From Anaerofilum faecale (lineage in GTDB: Bacteria > Bacillota > Clostridia > Oscillospirales > Ruminococcaceae): a stretch of 37,831 nucleotides of DNA. Each line of letters begins with the position of its first letter. Positions within the stretch are counted from its first letter, which is position 1. Of the stretch, positions 8,613 through 16,181 are shown one piece after another. The notes under the pieces are model-generated. The model did no database searches, was not told the origin of the DNA, and saw only the letters and a list, made by a program, of their open reading frames with translations. Position numbers and translations under genes: made by a program. The stretch covers positions 1 through 37,831 of the forward strand of contig DXFV01000035.1 of NCBI GenBank assembly GCA_019114265.1, read 5' to 3'.

Positions 8613-10118
8613 TTAGTTGCTGCCGGGATTGTTTTTCAGGATCACGTCGTGGCTGCCGCCCTCGACGATGCTGGTGGAGGACACCACCGTCAGGCGGGCC
8701 TTCTCCTGCAGCTCGGGGATGGACAGCGCGCCGCAGTTGCACATGGTGCTGCGCACCTTCGCCAGCGTGGCGTTCACGCCGTCCTTCAGGCTGCCGGCGT
8801 AGGGCACGTAGCTGTCCACGCCCTCCTCGAAGCTCAGCTTCTTGCTGCCGCCCAGGTCGTAGCGCTGCCAGTTGCGGGCGCGGTTGCTGCCCTCGCCCCA
8901 GTACTCCTTCACATAGCTGCCGTTGATGCGCAGCTTGTTGGTGGGGCTCTCGTCGAAGCGGGCAAAGTAGCGGCCCAACATCACGAAGTCGGCGCCCATG
9001 GCCAGGGCCAGGGTGATGTGGTAGTCGTGCACGATGCCGCCGTCGGAGCAGATGGGCACATAGATGCCGGTCTCGGCAAAGTACTCGTCGCGGGCCTTGG
9101 CGACCTCGATGACCGCCGTGGCCTGGCCGCGGCCGATGCCCTTGGTCTCACGGGTGATGCAGATGGAACCGCCGCCGATGCCGATCTTCACAAAGTCGGC
9201 CCCGGCCTCGGCCAGGAAACGGAAGCCGTCGCGGTCCACCACGTTGCCGGCGCCCACCTTCACCTTGTCGCCGTAACGGGCGCGGATCCACTCGATGGTC
9301 TGCTTCTGCCAGGCGGAGAAGCCCTCGGAGGAGTCGATGCACAGCACGTCCGCGCCGGCTTCCACCAGGGCGGGCACCCGCTCGGCGTAATCGCGGGTGT
9401 TGATGCCGGCGCCCACCACATAGCTCTTGTTGGCGTCCAGCAGCTCGTTCACGTTCTCCTTATGGGAATCGTAGTCCTTGCGGAACACGATGTAGGACAG
9501 GTGCTGGTTTTTGTCGATCAGGGGCAGGGCGTTCAGCTTGTTGTCCCAGATGATGTCGTTGGCGGTTTTCAGGGTGGTGGTGTCGGGCGCGGTGACCAGG
9601 CGCTCGAACGGAGTCATGAACTCGCTGACCGGGGTGGACGGGTCCATGCGGCTGACGCGGTAGTCGCGGCTGCCAACGATGCCCAGCAGCTTGCCGTGGG
9701 CGGTGCCGTCGTCGGTGACGGCCACGGTGGAGTGGCCGGTCTGGGCCTTCAGCTCCAGGATGTCGGCCAGGGTGGCGTCGGGACGGATGTTGGAGTCGCT
9801 GGTGACGAAGCCCTTCTTGTAGCTCTTGACGCGGGCCACCATCGCGGCCTCATCCTCCACAGACTGGCTGCCATAGATGAAAGACACGCCGCCCTCTTTG
9901 GCCAGGGCAATGGCCAGCCGATCGCCCGACACCGACTGCATGATCGCGCTGATCATGGGGATGTTCATGGTGAGGGGGCACTCCTCCTGGCCCTTTTTAT
10001 AGCGGACCAGCGGGGTTTTGAGGCTGACAGCCGACGGCACGCATTCGGCCGAGGAATAGCCGGGCACAAGCAGGTATTCGCCAAAGGTGCGGGAGGGTTC
10101 GCTGAAATAATACGCCAT
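8613..10118 (-). CDS. guaB: Inosine-5'-monophosphate dehydrogenase
   Basis: GuaB oxidises IMP to XMP with NAD+, the first committed step to GMP. The 501-residue protein shows the IMPDH barrel with two CBS domains inserted at about residues 100-220, the NAD-binding DSSEGFSAWQ region, and the catalytic loop GIGGGSICITRETKGIGRGQ with the thioimidate cysteine at residue 320. The flap arginine region follows after SDGGIVHDYHITLALAMGAD. The start ATG at 10118 has AAGGAGTAAAGAAAT before it. A possible promoter on the minus strand is TTGTCT, 17 bases, TAGACT (about 10191-10219), which is weak. I see no purine riboswitch fold in the leader of about 70 bases. It belongs to purine metabolism like the purA, purB, purC and purF genes further right but is transcribed alone. 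Confidence 0.95.
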   Translation of the reverse strand: MAYYFSEPSRTFGEYLLVPGYSSAECVPSAVSLKTPLVRYKKGQEECPLTMNIPMISAIMQSVSGDRLAIALAKEGGVSFIYGSQSVEDEAAMVARVKSYKKGFVTSDSNIRPDATLADILELKAQTGHSTVAVTDDGTAHGKLLGIVGSRDYRVSRMDPSTPVSEFMTPFERLVTAPDTTTLKTANDIIWDNKLNALPLIDKNQHLSYIVFRKDYDSHKENVNELLDANKSYVVGAGINTRDYAERVPALVEAGADVLCIDSSEGFSAWQKQTIEWIRARYGDKVKVGAGNVVDRDGFRFLAEAGADFVKIGIGGGSICITRETKGIGRGQATAVIEVAKARDEYFAETGIYVPICSDGGIVHDYHITLALAMGADFVMLGRYFARFDESPTNKLRINGSYVKEYWGEGSNRARNWQRYDLGGSKKLSFEEGVDSYVPYAGSLKDGVNATLAKVRSTMCNCGALSIPELQEKARLTVVSSTSIVEGGSHDVILKNNPGSN

Positions 10119-10309
10119 ATTTCTTTACTCCTTATCTTTCATGCTTCTGGGTATAAGGCCCATGTGGATGTGAAACGGAATATTTACAATAGTCTATCAT
10201 ATTTTGTGCCGAAAGACAAACCGGCGGCACACCAAACTTCCGGCGGCTTTGGGGAAGAAAACTTGCAATATTGTCCAAATCGCCCGCCGTGCTGTGCCGC
10301 AGATATGAG

Positions 10310-10344
10310 AAAAACGCCTTCCCGGACAATAGAAGGCGTTTTTT
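10310..10344. terminator. Bidirectional terminator ending the predicted small RNA
   Basis: A 12-pair stem AAAAACGCCTTC/GAAGGCGTTTTT with a 10-base loop. On the minus strand it ends the transcript predicted at 10310-10484 with five T. Confidence 0.85.
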
Positions 10345-10484
10345 CTCAGACATCTCTGTCAAAAAGGAGGTGACACAGGCTTCAAATCGTGTACTTGCCA
10401 AACAACGATAGGAGGAGCGAAGCCTGTGCCGGTAAAAAGGGGGATCCATGAAAAAGCATTGCAATCAGTTTGTAACTTCCTTGC
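10310..10484 (-). ncRNA. Predicted small RNA with C-rich unpaired motifs
   Basis: A consensus promoter (10491-10519, minus strand) and a strong terminator (10310-10344) bound about 175 bases with no convincing reading frame. The transcript can fold into a 12-pair stem (10372-10383 with 10419-10430, GGCACAGGCTTC) closing a large loop that holds a five-pair inner stem ATCGT/ACGAT (10386-10390 with 10405-10409). Three C-rich stretches, CCCCC at 10439-10443, CTCCTCC at 10411-10417 and CCTCC at 10366-10370, lie in parts left unpaired. Such motifs are complementary to Shine-Dalgarno sequences, as in RsaE-type RNAs and streptococcal csRNAs. A small GACA/TGTC hairpin precedes the terminator. No known family is recognised with certainty. 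Confidence 0.55.
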
Positions 10485-10531
10485 AAATAAATTGTAACCT
10501 TTTTGCAACCTTTTGTCAACCCCCTTTCGAC
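10459..10531. repeat. Seven direct repeats TTGYAAC with 11-bp period
   Basis: Copies start at 10459 (TTGCAAT), 10470 (TTGTAAC), 10481 (TTGCAAA), 10492 (TTGTAAC), 10503 (TTGCAAC), 10514 (TGTCAAC) and 10525 (TTTCGAC); another TTGTAAC at 10538 is two bases out of phase. C and T alternate at the fourth position, so the true unit may be 22 bases. One helical turn spacing is what OmpR/PhoB-type response regulators bind (compare WalR TGTWAH-N5-TGTWAH). The array covers the -35, spacer, -10 and first bases of the small RNA. Confidence 0.75.
10491..10519 (-). promoter_or_regulatory. Consensus promoter of the predicted small RNA
   Basis: On the minus strand a perfect TTGACA (10514-10519), a 17-base spacer and TACAAT (10491-10496); start expected near 10484. 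This is the best sigma-A promoter in the window. It does not precede a protein gene on that strand until guaB, beyond a terminator. Confidence 0.75.
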
Positions 10532-10548
10532 ATTTTTTTGTAACTATT

Positions 10549-11301
10549 TTATGAACGGTCCTCCCTGCCGGAAAGGGGCGCGAGCCGGATGCCGGCCTCG
10601 ATGCAGCGGCGGCCCTCCTTCTGACCGCACAGATACCAATAGCCGTTCTCGCCCTCCGCGGCCGCCAGCGAGAAGTTCTGCCCGTAGGGGACCTCGCTGT
10701 GGTAGTTGATGGTCAGGGAGGCGATGCGGGCGTTCTCCAGCGCGGCGCAGGGCAGCGCGTCGCAGAGGAGGTCGGCATAGCGCGTGTTGTTGATGTGGCC
10801 GTTGCAGTCGCACAGGCTGTAGGCGGCGCGGATGGTCTCGCCCTCCCCTTCCAGCGCAAGGCGCGGCAGGTCGAAGGGCAGCTGGCGGCCCTCCGGCTGG
10901 ACAAACGGGAAGTGCATCTCCTCGGGCGGCTGGCGGAGGATGCGGCGGCTGTTCACGTCCACCAGCACCCAGCGGCTGTCGTAGACGGCGGCTTCCTGCC
11001 CCTCTTCATCGAGAAAGACGGTGAGGCGGTTGCAGGCGGCGCGGCGCGGCATGGTGGGGATGGTGGTGGCGGTGAGCGTCTGCCCCACACACACCGGATG
11101 CAGCAGCTGCACGGTGGCTTTGGCCATCAAAAAGGCGGTGCCGGTGCGGGCGTACACCTCGTCGGTGAGGTCCACGGCGTTGCAGTGGTCGATGGCGAGC
11201 TGCTGGGCACGGCGCAGATAGGCGGCGGCTGTCATCTCGTTGCGCAGGTCGCATTCGTCCTGGCGGACGGTGAAGGTCTGGGTAAAGGTCTGCATTTTCA
11301 T
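10549..11301 (-). CDS. Acyl-ACP thioesterase
   Basis: The 250-residue product fits the bacterial acyl-ACP thioesterase family (double hotdog fold), which releases fatty acids from acyl carrier protein. The N-terminal half begins FTQTFTVRQDECDLRNEMT and contains FLMAKATVQLLHPVCVGQ and SRWVLVDVNSRRILRQPPE; the second half has the catalytic stretch SLCDCNGHINNTRYADLLCDAL, with the Asn and His of the D-x-N-x-H-x-N-N pattern, followed by LTINYHSEVPYGQ. The start ATG at 11301 has CGGGGGATGACC before it; the second Met two codons on is possible. A promoter lies at 11350-11378. In clostridia such enzymes may supply free fatty acids or adjust membrane composition. Its stop is five bases before the small RNA repeat region, without a clear terminator. 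Confidence 0.88.
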   Translation of the reverse strand: MKMQTFTQTFTVRQDECDLRNEMTAAAYLRRAQQLAIDHCNAVDLTDEVYARTGTAFLMAKATVQLLHPVCVGQTLTATTIPTMPRRAACNRLTVFLDEEGQEAAVYDSRWVLVDVNSRRILRQPPEEMHFPFVQPEGRQLPFDLPRLALEGEGETIRAAYSLCDCNGHINNTRYADLLCDALPCAALENARIASLTINYHSEVPYGQNFSLAAAEGENGYWYLCGQKEGRRCIEAGIRLAPLSGREDRS

Positions 11302-11349
11302 ATGGTCATCCCCCGTTCAAAGATCCGCCGCAAAACGGCGCTTGTGTTC

Positions 11350-11378
11350 AGTATAGCACAAAATACACACCGCCGCAA
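11350..11378 (-). promoter_or_regulatory. Promoter for the thioesterase
   Basis: On the minus strand TTGCGG (11373-11378), 17 bases, TATACT (11350-11355), with TG one base before the -10. The -35 directly follows the tail of the tRNA terminator. Confidence 0.55.
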
Positions 11379-11418
11379 AACAAAACCGGCCGGGAATGCC
11401 ACTGACATTCCCGGCCGG
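11377..11418 (-). terminator. Terminator of the tRNA operon
   Basis: A perfect 13-pair stem CCGGCCGGGAATG/CATTCCCGGCCGG, followed on the minus strand by a T-rich tail, three bases after the CCA end of tRNA-Gln. Confidence 0.85.
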
Positions 11419-11420
11419 CC

Positions 11421-11495
11421 TGGTTGGGCTAGCTGGATTCGAACCAGCGTATGCGGGAGTCAAAGTCCCGTGCCTTACCGCTTGGCGATAGCCCA
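11421..11495 (-). tRNA. tRNA-Gln (anticodon UUG)
   Basis: The minus strand folds into a full cloverleaf: acceptor TGGGCTA/TAGCCCA, D arm GCCAAGCGGTAAGGC, anticodon arm CGGGA-CTTTGAC-TCCCG with TTG, T arm GCTGG-TTCGAAT-CCAGC, discriminator A and encoded CCA. Last of three tRNAs in the operon. Confidence 0.95.
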
Positions 11496-11501
11496 GTATA
11501 A

Positions 11502-11534
11502 GAAAAAGCGAATTCAGAACGAATTCGCTTTCTC
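11502..11534 (-). other. Hairpin between tRNA-His and tRNA-Gln
   Basis: A 14-pair stem with one mismatch, GAAAAAGCGAATTC against GAATTCGCTTTCTC, loop of five. On the minus strand the 3' arm is T-rich (CGCTTTTTC), so it resembles a weak intrinsic terminator within the tRNA operon. It may lower tRNA-Gln output or guide processing. Confidence 0.55.
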
Positions 11535-11537
11535 TGG

Positions 11538-11615
<78 letters not shown>

Positions 11616-11620
11616 ACATC

Positions 11621-11696
<76 letters not shown>

Positions 11697-11697
<1 letters not shown>

Positions 11698-11724
11698 TTG
11701 ATGAAGTCCTCTTGATGAAGTCCT
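11697..11724 (-). repeat. 14-bp tandem duplication at the tRNA-Arg 5' end
   Basis: CTTGATGAAGTCCT occurs twice in direct succession on the plus strand; the first base is the 5' base of tRNA-Arg. It lies in the leader of the tRNA operon, next to the RNase P cleavage site. Confidence 0.8.
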
Positions 11725-11742
11725 TTCGGTGTCGCAAGCAGT

Positions 11743-11771
11743 ATGATACTACATTTCGCCGAAAAAGTCAA
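11743..11771 (-). promoter_or_regulatory. Promoter of the tRNA operon
   Basis: On the minus strand TTGACT (11766-11771), 17 bases, TATCAT (11743-11748). It reads into tRNA-Arg, tRNA-His and tRNA-Gln. Confidence 0.75.
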
Positions 11772-11802
11772 CACCTTTTTTCAATTTTTTCAAGAGGCGG
11801 GC

Positions 11803-11831
11803 TTGTGCGGCCGCCCCGCCGGCGGTATAAT
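11803..11831 (+). promoter_or_regulatory. Promoter for the GNAT gene at 11869
   Basis: TTGTGC (11803-11808), a 17-base GC-rich spacer and a perfect TATAAT (11826-11831). Confidence 0.6.
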
Positions 11832-11868
11832 GACAGAAAGCACCAAACACAACAAGGAGAATTGCCCT

Positions 11869-12354
11869 ATGCTCACGATCCGCACCGCCCATGCGTCCGA
11901 CCTGGACGCTGTGACCGAAATCGAAGCCGCCTGCTTCCCCGCCGCCGAAGCCGCCGGCCGCCGGAGCATGGCCAGCCGGCTGGCCGCCTTCCCCGACCAC
12001 TTCTACATCGCCGAGCAGGACGGCCAGGCCATCGGCTTTGTGAACGGCAGCGTGGGCGACAGCGAGGTGATCGAGGACGAGATGTATGAGAACGCCGCGC
12101 TGCACCGCCCGGACGGCGCCTGGCAGATGGTGTTCGGGCTGGATGTGCTGCCCGCCTATCGCCGCACCGGTGTGGCCCGGGCGCTGATGCACCGCCTGAT
12201 CGACGACGCGCGCGCACAGGGGCGCACCGGTGTGGCGCTGACCTGCAAGGAGCACCTGATCGGATTTTACGAGCAGTTCGGATTCGTCTGCGGCGGGCCC
12301 TCGGCCTCGGTGCACGGGGGCGCGGTGTGGTACGACATGCGCCTTACCTTTTAA
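11869..12354 (+). CDS. GNAT family N-acetyltransferase
   Basis: A compact single-domain GNAT protein of 161 residues. It has the acetyl-CoA loop LPAYRRTGVARALMHRLI (near residues 94-111) and the closing LIGFYEQFGFVCGGPSASVHGG, which resembles the aralkylamine/serotonin-type branch more than ribosomal-protein acetyltransferases. The beginning, MLTIRTAHASDLDAVTEIEAACFP, is standard for the superfamily. Substrate unknown. The start was set at the ATG at 11869 because AACAAGGAGAATTG precedes it and a promoter lies at 11803-11831; upstream in-frame codons precede the promoter. It converges on purF with only one base between the two stop codons and no hairpin between them, so transcripts of both genes must run into each other. 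Confidence 0.82.
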   Translation: MLTIRTAHASDLDAVTEIEAACFPAAEAAGRRSMASRLAAFPDHFYIAEQDGQAIGFVNGSVGDSEVIEDEMYENAALHRPDGAWQMVFGLDVLPAYRRTGVARALMHRLIDDARAQGRTGVALTCKEHLIGFYEQFGFVCGGPSASVHGGAVWYDMRLTF

Positions 12355-12355
12355 G

Positions 12356-13735
12356 TTAAGTGGAAGAGGCGTTGTAGAGCGCGGTGGGATACCGTCCGGT
12401 GAAGCAGGCCAGACACAGCGACGGACTGCCGCAGGCGCTGCACAGATCCTCCACCCGCATAAAGCGCAGCGAGTCGGCGCCGAGGTATTCGCAGAGCGAG
12501 CGCTCGTCCATCTGCGCGCTGATCAGCTCCTGCCGCTGGGAGGTATCCACCCCGTAGAAGCAGGGATACAAAATCTGCGGCGCGGCGATGCGCATATGTA
12601 CCTCGGCTGCTCCCGCCTGCCGCAGCAGACGCACGATGCGGCGGGAAGTGGTGCCGCGCACGATCGAGTCGTCCAGCAGCACGATCCGCTTGCCCGCCAC
12701 CACCGCGCGGTTGGCCGCCAGCTTCATCTGGACGCCGCGGTCGCGCAGCTGCTGGGTGGGCGCAATGAAGGTGCGGCCCACATAGCGGTTCTTCACCAGA
12801 CCCAGTTCGTTGGGCAAACCGCTCTGCAGGCTGTAGCCCAGCGCCGCCGACAGCGACGAATCCGGCACACCCACCACCATATCGGCCTGCAGCCCTTCCC
12901 GCTCGTCCTGCAAGGCCAGCATCCGGCCGCACAGCTTGCGCGCCGTGTGCACCGACACGTCCTCCAGCACGCTGTCCGGACGGGAGAAATAGATGTACTC
13001 CATCGCGCACAGACGGCAGCGGGAGACGTCGGTGTAGAAAACGCTCTCCAGCCCTGCCGCCGAGCACTTGACGATCTCGCCGGGACGCACGTCCCGCACA
13101 AGTTCTGCGCCCATCGTGTCCAGCGCGCAGCTCTCGCTGGCGGCGCAGACGCCGCCGTCCGGCAGTTTGCCCAGGCACAGCGGACGCAGACCGTTCTTGT
13201 CCCGCACGGCATACAGGTTTTTCTCGGTGATGAGCACAAAAGAGAAGGCGCCGTCCATCCGGCGGCAGGCATGCGCGATCTTCTCCAGCAGACTGCCGCT
13301 GCCGCGCTGGATGAGATGCAGGATGATCTCGCTGTCGCTGGTGCAGTGGAAAATGCTTCCCTGCTGCTCCAGCTCGCCGCGCAGCACATTCGCATTGACG
13401 ATCTGGCCGTTGTGCGCGGCGGCAATGGTGCCGATCTGCGCCCGCGCCAGCAGCGGCTGGACGTTTTCCATCTCGCGTCCGCCGGCGGTGGCGTAGCGCA
13501 CATGGCCGATGGCGTTGCGGCCGGACAGCTCGCTGAGGTCGGCGGCGGACAGCGCTTCGGCCAGCAGACCAAAGCCCTTGCGGCAGCGCACCGACGAACC
13601 GTCGGCAGCGGCGATGCCTGCGCCCTCCTGGCCGCGGTGCTGGAGCGCATGCAGGCCCAGATAGGCCAGCTGAGAGGCGTTTTCGGCGTTGTAAACGCCC
13701 ACCACGCCGCATTCTTCGTGCAGGATATCGGTCAT
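12356..13735 (-). CDS. purF: Amidophosphoribosyltransferase
   Basis: PurF transfers the amide nitrogen of glutamine to PRPP to give phosphoribosylamine, the first step of purine synthesis. The 459-residue product starts MTDILHEE then CGVVGVY: the eight-residue propeptide is removed to expose the catalytic N-terminal Cys9. The PRPP loop is IVLLDDSIVRGTTSRRIV. Cysteines in CRLCAMEY, LYPCFYGV and the C-terminal CLACFTG fit the four ligands of the oxygen-sensitive [4Fe-4S] cluster known from the Bacillus enzyme. The start was fixed by the propeptide and by AAAGGAAC upstream. It is the last gene of the six-gene minus-strand operon, 80 bases after pyrG, with a hairpin between the two. Confidence 0.95.
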   Translation of the reverse strand: MTDILHEECGVVGVYNAENASQLAYLGLHALQHRGQEGAGIAAADGSSVRCRKGFGLLAEALSAADLSELSGRNAIGHVRYATAGGREMENVQPLLARAQIGTIAAAHNGQIVNANVLRGELEQQGSIFHCTSDSEIILHLIQRGSGSLLEKIAHACRRMDGAFSFVLITEKNLYAVRDKNGLRPLCLGKLPDGGVCAASESCALDTMGAELVRDVRPGEIVKCSAAGLESVFYTDVSRCRLCAMEYIYFSRPDSVLEDVSVHTARKLCGRMLALQDEREGLQADMVVGVPDSSLSAALGYSLQSGLPNELGLVKNRYVGRTFIAPTQQLRDRGVQMKLAANRAVVAGKRIVLLDDSIVRGTTSRRIVRLLRQAGAAEVHMRIAAPQILYPCFYGVDTSQRQELISAQMDERSLCEYLGADSLRFMRVEDLCSACGSPSLCLACFTGRYPTALYNASST

Positions 13736-13766
13736 AGTTCTTGTTCCTTTCTCATCAGACAGCCGC

Positions 13767-13803
13767 AGCCCGGCCGCTTTCTCTCCAAAAAAGCGGCCGG
13801 GCT
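13767..13803 (-). other. Hairpin between pyrG and purF
   Basis: A perfect 14-pair stem AGCCCGGCCGCTTT/AAAGCGGCCGGGCT with a 9-base loop. On the minus strand no T tract follows, so it is not a clear terminator there; it may protect the upstream mRNA or set the purF level. Confidence 0.5.
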
Positions 13804-13815
13804 TTGCAGTCTTTT

Positions 13816-15411
13816 TTATTTGTGCAGCGCCGCGGACACAAAGGCCCGGAACAGCGGGTGCGGACGGTTGGGACGGCTCTTGAACTCGGGATGGTACTGC
13901 ACGCCCACAAAGAAGGGATGATCGTGCAGTTCCAGCGCCTCCACCAGGCGTCCGTCCGGCGACTGGCCGCTGAATACCACTCCCGCCGCTGCCAGCGCCG
14001 CGCGGTAGGTGTTGTTGAACTCGTAGCGATGGCGGTGCCGCTCGCGGATCAGCTCGCTGCCGTAGGCGGCATGCAGGCGGGTGTCCGGCTGCACCGCGCA
14101 GGGCCAGGCGCCCAGACGCATGGTGCCTCCCTTGGGCAGATCGCCGTTCTGATCCGGCATCAGGTCGATGACCGGATGGGGAGTGTCGGGCGCGAACTCG
14201 CGGGAGTGCGCCAGCTCCATTCCCGGCAGGCTGCGTGCCAGCGCGATGGCCATGATCTGCATGCCCAGACAGATGCCGAAGCAGGGCACACCCTCGGCGC
14301 GGCACCAGGCGGCCGCTGCGATCATACCCTCCACACCGCGGCTGCCGAAGCCGCCGGGAAGAATCACCGCGTCGGCGCCGGACAGATGCCCGGCAGCGTT
14401 TTCGGAGGTGATGGGCTCGCTGTCCACCCACAGAATCTCCACGTCGGCCCCGTTCTCCCAGCCGGCATGGCGCAGCGCCTCGGCCACCGACAGATACGAG
14501 TCGTGCAGCTGCACATACTTGCCCACCAGTGCGATGCGCACCGTGCGCCGGCAGCTCTTGATGCTGTCCGCCATCGCCTTCCACTCGGTCAGGTCGGGGG
14601 CTGTATCGGGCAGCGACAGTTCCCGCACCGCGATGCGGGCCAGACCTTCCTCCTCCAGCATCAGCGGCGCTTCGTAGAGCACCGGCAGGTTGCGGTTCTG
14701 GATGACGCAGTCCTCCTGCACGTTGCAGAACTGGGCGATCTTGTGCAGCACTCCCGCTTCCACCGGCTGTTCACAGCGGGCGACGATCACGTCCGGCATG
14801 ATGCCGAAGGACTGCAGCTCCTTCACCGAGTGCTGTGTCGGCTTGGATTTGTGCTCGCCGGAACAGGCCAGATAGGGCACCAGCGTGACGTGGATGAACA
14901 GACAGTTGCGCCGCCCCACCTCGCAGGAAAACTGGCGGATGGCTTCCAGAAAAGGCTGCGACTCCATGTCGCCGGTGGTGCCGCCGATCTCGGTGATCAC
15001 CACATCGGCGGCTGTCTTTTCCTGCACGCTGCGGATGAACGACTTGATCTCGCCGGTGATGTGCGGAATCACCTGCACCGTCTGGCCCAGATATTCACCC
15101 CGGCGCTCCTTCTGCAGCACGTTCCAGTACACCTTGCCGGTGGTGAGATTGGAAAAGCGGTTCAGATCCTCGTCGATGAACCGCTCGTAGTGGCCCAGGT
15201 CCAGGTCGGTCTCGGCGCCGTCCTCGGTCACATACACCTCGCCGTGCTGGTAGGGGCTCATGGTGCCGGGATCGACGTTGATATACGGATCTAACTTCTG
15301 GGCCGCCACCCGCAGACCGCGCGCCTTCAAAAGACGGCCCAGAGACGCCGCCGTAATCCCTTTGCCAAGGCCGGATACCACGCCGCCGGTCACGAAAATA
15401 TATTTTGCCAT
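13816..15411 (-). CDS. pyrG: CTP synthase
   Basis: PyrG aminates UTP to CTP using glutamine and ATP. The 531-residue protein opens with the synthetase domain, KYIFVTGGVVSGLGKGITAA, including the P-loop, followed by KLDPYINVDPGTMSPYQHGE and EIGGTTGDMES. The C-terminal half is a class I glutamine amidotransferase: GGFGSRGVEG, the nucleophile in CFGICLGMQ (Cys381) and the His/Glu pair in VQYHPEFKSRP. The length is normal for the family. The start ATG at 15411 has AAGGAGAAATAAGCG upstream, 20 bases after the GXGXG gene, so it is within the operon. Its presence beside purA, purF and glutamate synthase fits a set of enzymes moving glutamine and aspartate nitrogen. Confidence 0.96.
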   Translation of the reverse strand: MAKYIFVTGGVVSGLGKGITAASLGRLLKARGLRVAAQKLDPYINVDPGTMSPYQHGEVYVTEDGAETDLDLGHYERFIDEDLNRFSNLTTGKVYWNVLQKERRGEYLGQTVQVIPHITGEIKSFIRSVQEKTAADVVITEIGGTTGDMESQPFLEAIRQFSCEVGRRNCLFIHVTLVPYLACSGEHKSKPTQHSVKELQSFGIMPDVIVARCEQPVEAGVLHKIAQFCNVQEDCVIQNRNLPVLYEAPLMLEEEGLARIAVRELSLPDTAPDLTEWKAMADSIKSCRRTVRIALVGKYVQLHDSYLSVAEALRHAGWENGADVEILWVDSEPITSENAAGHLSGADAVILPGGFGSRGVEGMIAAAAWCRAEGVPCFGICLGMQIMAIALARSLPGMELAHSREFAPDTPHPVIDLMPDQNGDLPKGGTMRLGAWPCAVQPDTRLHAAYGSELIRERHRHRYEFNNTYRAALAAAGVVFSGQSPDGRLVEALELHDHPFFVGVQYHPEFKSRPNRPHPLFRAFVSAALHK

Positions 15412-15431
15412 CGCTTATTTCTCCTTGTGTT

Positions 15432-16154
15432 TCAAATGCCCGCATACAGGCGCTGGCAGGGATTTGCGCTGTCCGGTTCGATGATCTGGAAATCCTCCGG
15501 CTGCACTTCCAGCGGCGGAAGCTCGAACATCCGGCAGTACCGTCCCACCCACTGGCGCAGCTGACCCGTCTCCTCCGGGCGTGGAGTGCGGACCGTCAGG
15601 CGGGAGGAGAGGTCGGGCGGCAGATGGCGGGTGCGCAGGATGATGCGTCCGCCGTACATGCCGCGGCCGCAGAAGTTGCCCACCGGCACGCGATTTTCCG
15701 CCCCGATGCCCAGCACCAGAATGCTGCCGCCCGCCAGATATTCTCCCAGAAAGCTGCCCGCCGTGCCGCCGATCACCAGCAGCGGCTGCGCGCGGTCGCT
15801 GGCCTTCATGTGCACGCCGCAGCGATAGCCCGCACTGTCCCGCACAAAGATCTCGCCGCCTCGCATCGCATAGCCCACTGCGTCGCCGGCCATCCCCTCG
15901 ATGCGGATGGAACCGCTGTTCATCGTGTCGCCCACCGCGTCCTGCGCGTTGCCGTGCACACGGATGGTGCAGCCGTCCAGCCAGGCACCCAGCGCGTTGC
16001 CTGGCGTGCCGTAGATATCCAGCGAAAAACCCGCGCGTCCGGCCGCGAGATACCGCTGGCCGCATACGTTCTGCAAACAGGCGCGGCCTTCGCCGGTCTG
16101 CTCCATCAGTTGGTTCAGCTGCGGGCCGGTCCGGCCCGGTGCCTGGATCTGCAT
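15432..16154 (-). CDS. Glutamate synthase GXGXG-domain subunit
   Basis: A 240-residue protein corresponding to the third, beta-helical domain of the large subunit of glutamate synthase (also related to FwdC/FmdC). The repeated glycine pattern is visible in GTPGNALGAWLDG, GNAQDAVGDTMNSG, GMAGDAVGYAMRGG and GTAGSFLGEYLAGG, each ending a turn of the helix, followed by NFCGRGMYGGRIILR. In full-length enzymes this domain is structural and lies between the FMN domain and the end. Here it is encoded separately, with purA between it and the FMN-domain gene. The start ATG at 16154 follows GGGGGAAGGAAC. It probably assembles with the two other glutamate synthase pieces of the same operon. Confidence 0.88.
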   Translation of the reverse strand: MQIQAPGRTGPQLNQLMEQTGEGRACLQNVCGQRYLAAGRAGFSLDIYGTPGNALGAWLDGCTIRVHGNAQDAVGDTMNSGSIRIEGMAGDAVGYAMRGGEIFVRDSAGYRCGVHMKASDRAQPLLVIGGTAGSFLGEYLAGGSILVLGIGAENRVPVGNFCGRGMYGGRIILRTRHLPPDLSSRLTVRTPRPEETGQLRQWVGRYCRMFELPPLEVQPEDFQIIEPDSANPCQRLYAGI

Positions 16155-16181
16155 AGTTCCTTCCCCCTTCTGTTTTGCGTA

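Noticed and set aside
10119..10220. Purine riboswitch upstream of guaB
   Set aside because: The three-way junction and conserved loop sequences of purine riboswitches are not seen in the minus-strand leader.
7449..10373. A very long plus-strand open frame of 974 codons
   Set aside because: It runs antisense across rlmA, the LD-carboxypeptidase and guaB, which are clear families; long antisense frames are expected in GC-rich DNA. The translation is rich in His, Gln, Val and Gly with no domain.
10448..10543. A 31-codon plus-strand frame in the phased repeats
   Set aside because: The frame (MKKHCNQFVTS...) only translates the TTGYAAC repeats, and the good promoter in this place reads the other strand.
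13767..13803. Terminator between pyrG and purF
   Set aside because: The stem is strong, but on the coding (minus) strand no T tract follows, so it is recorded only as a hairpin.
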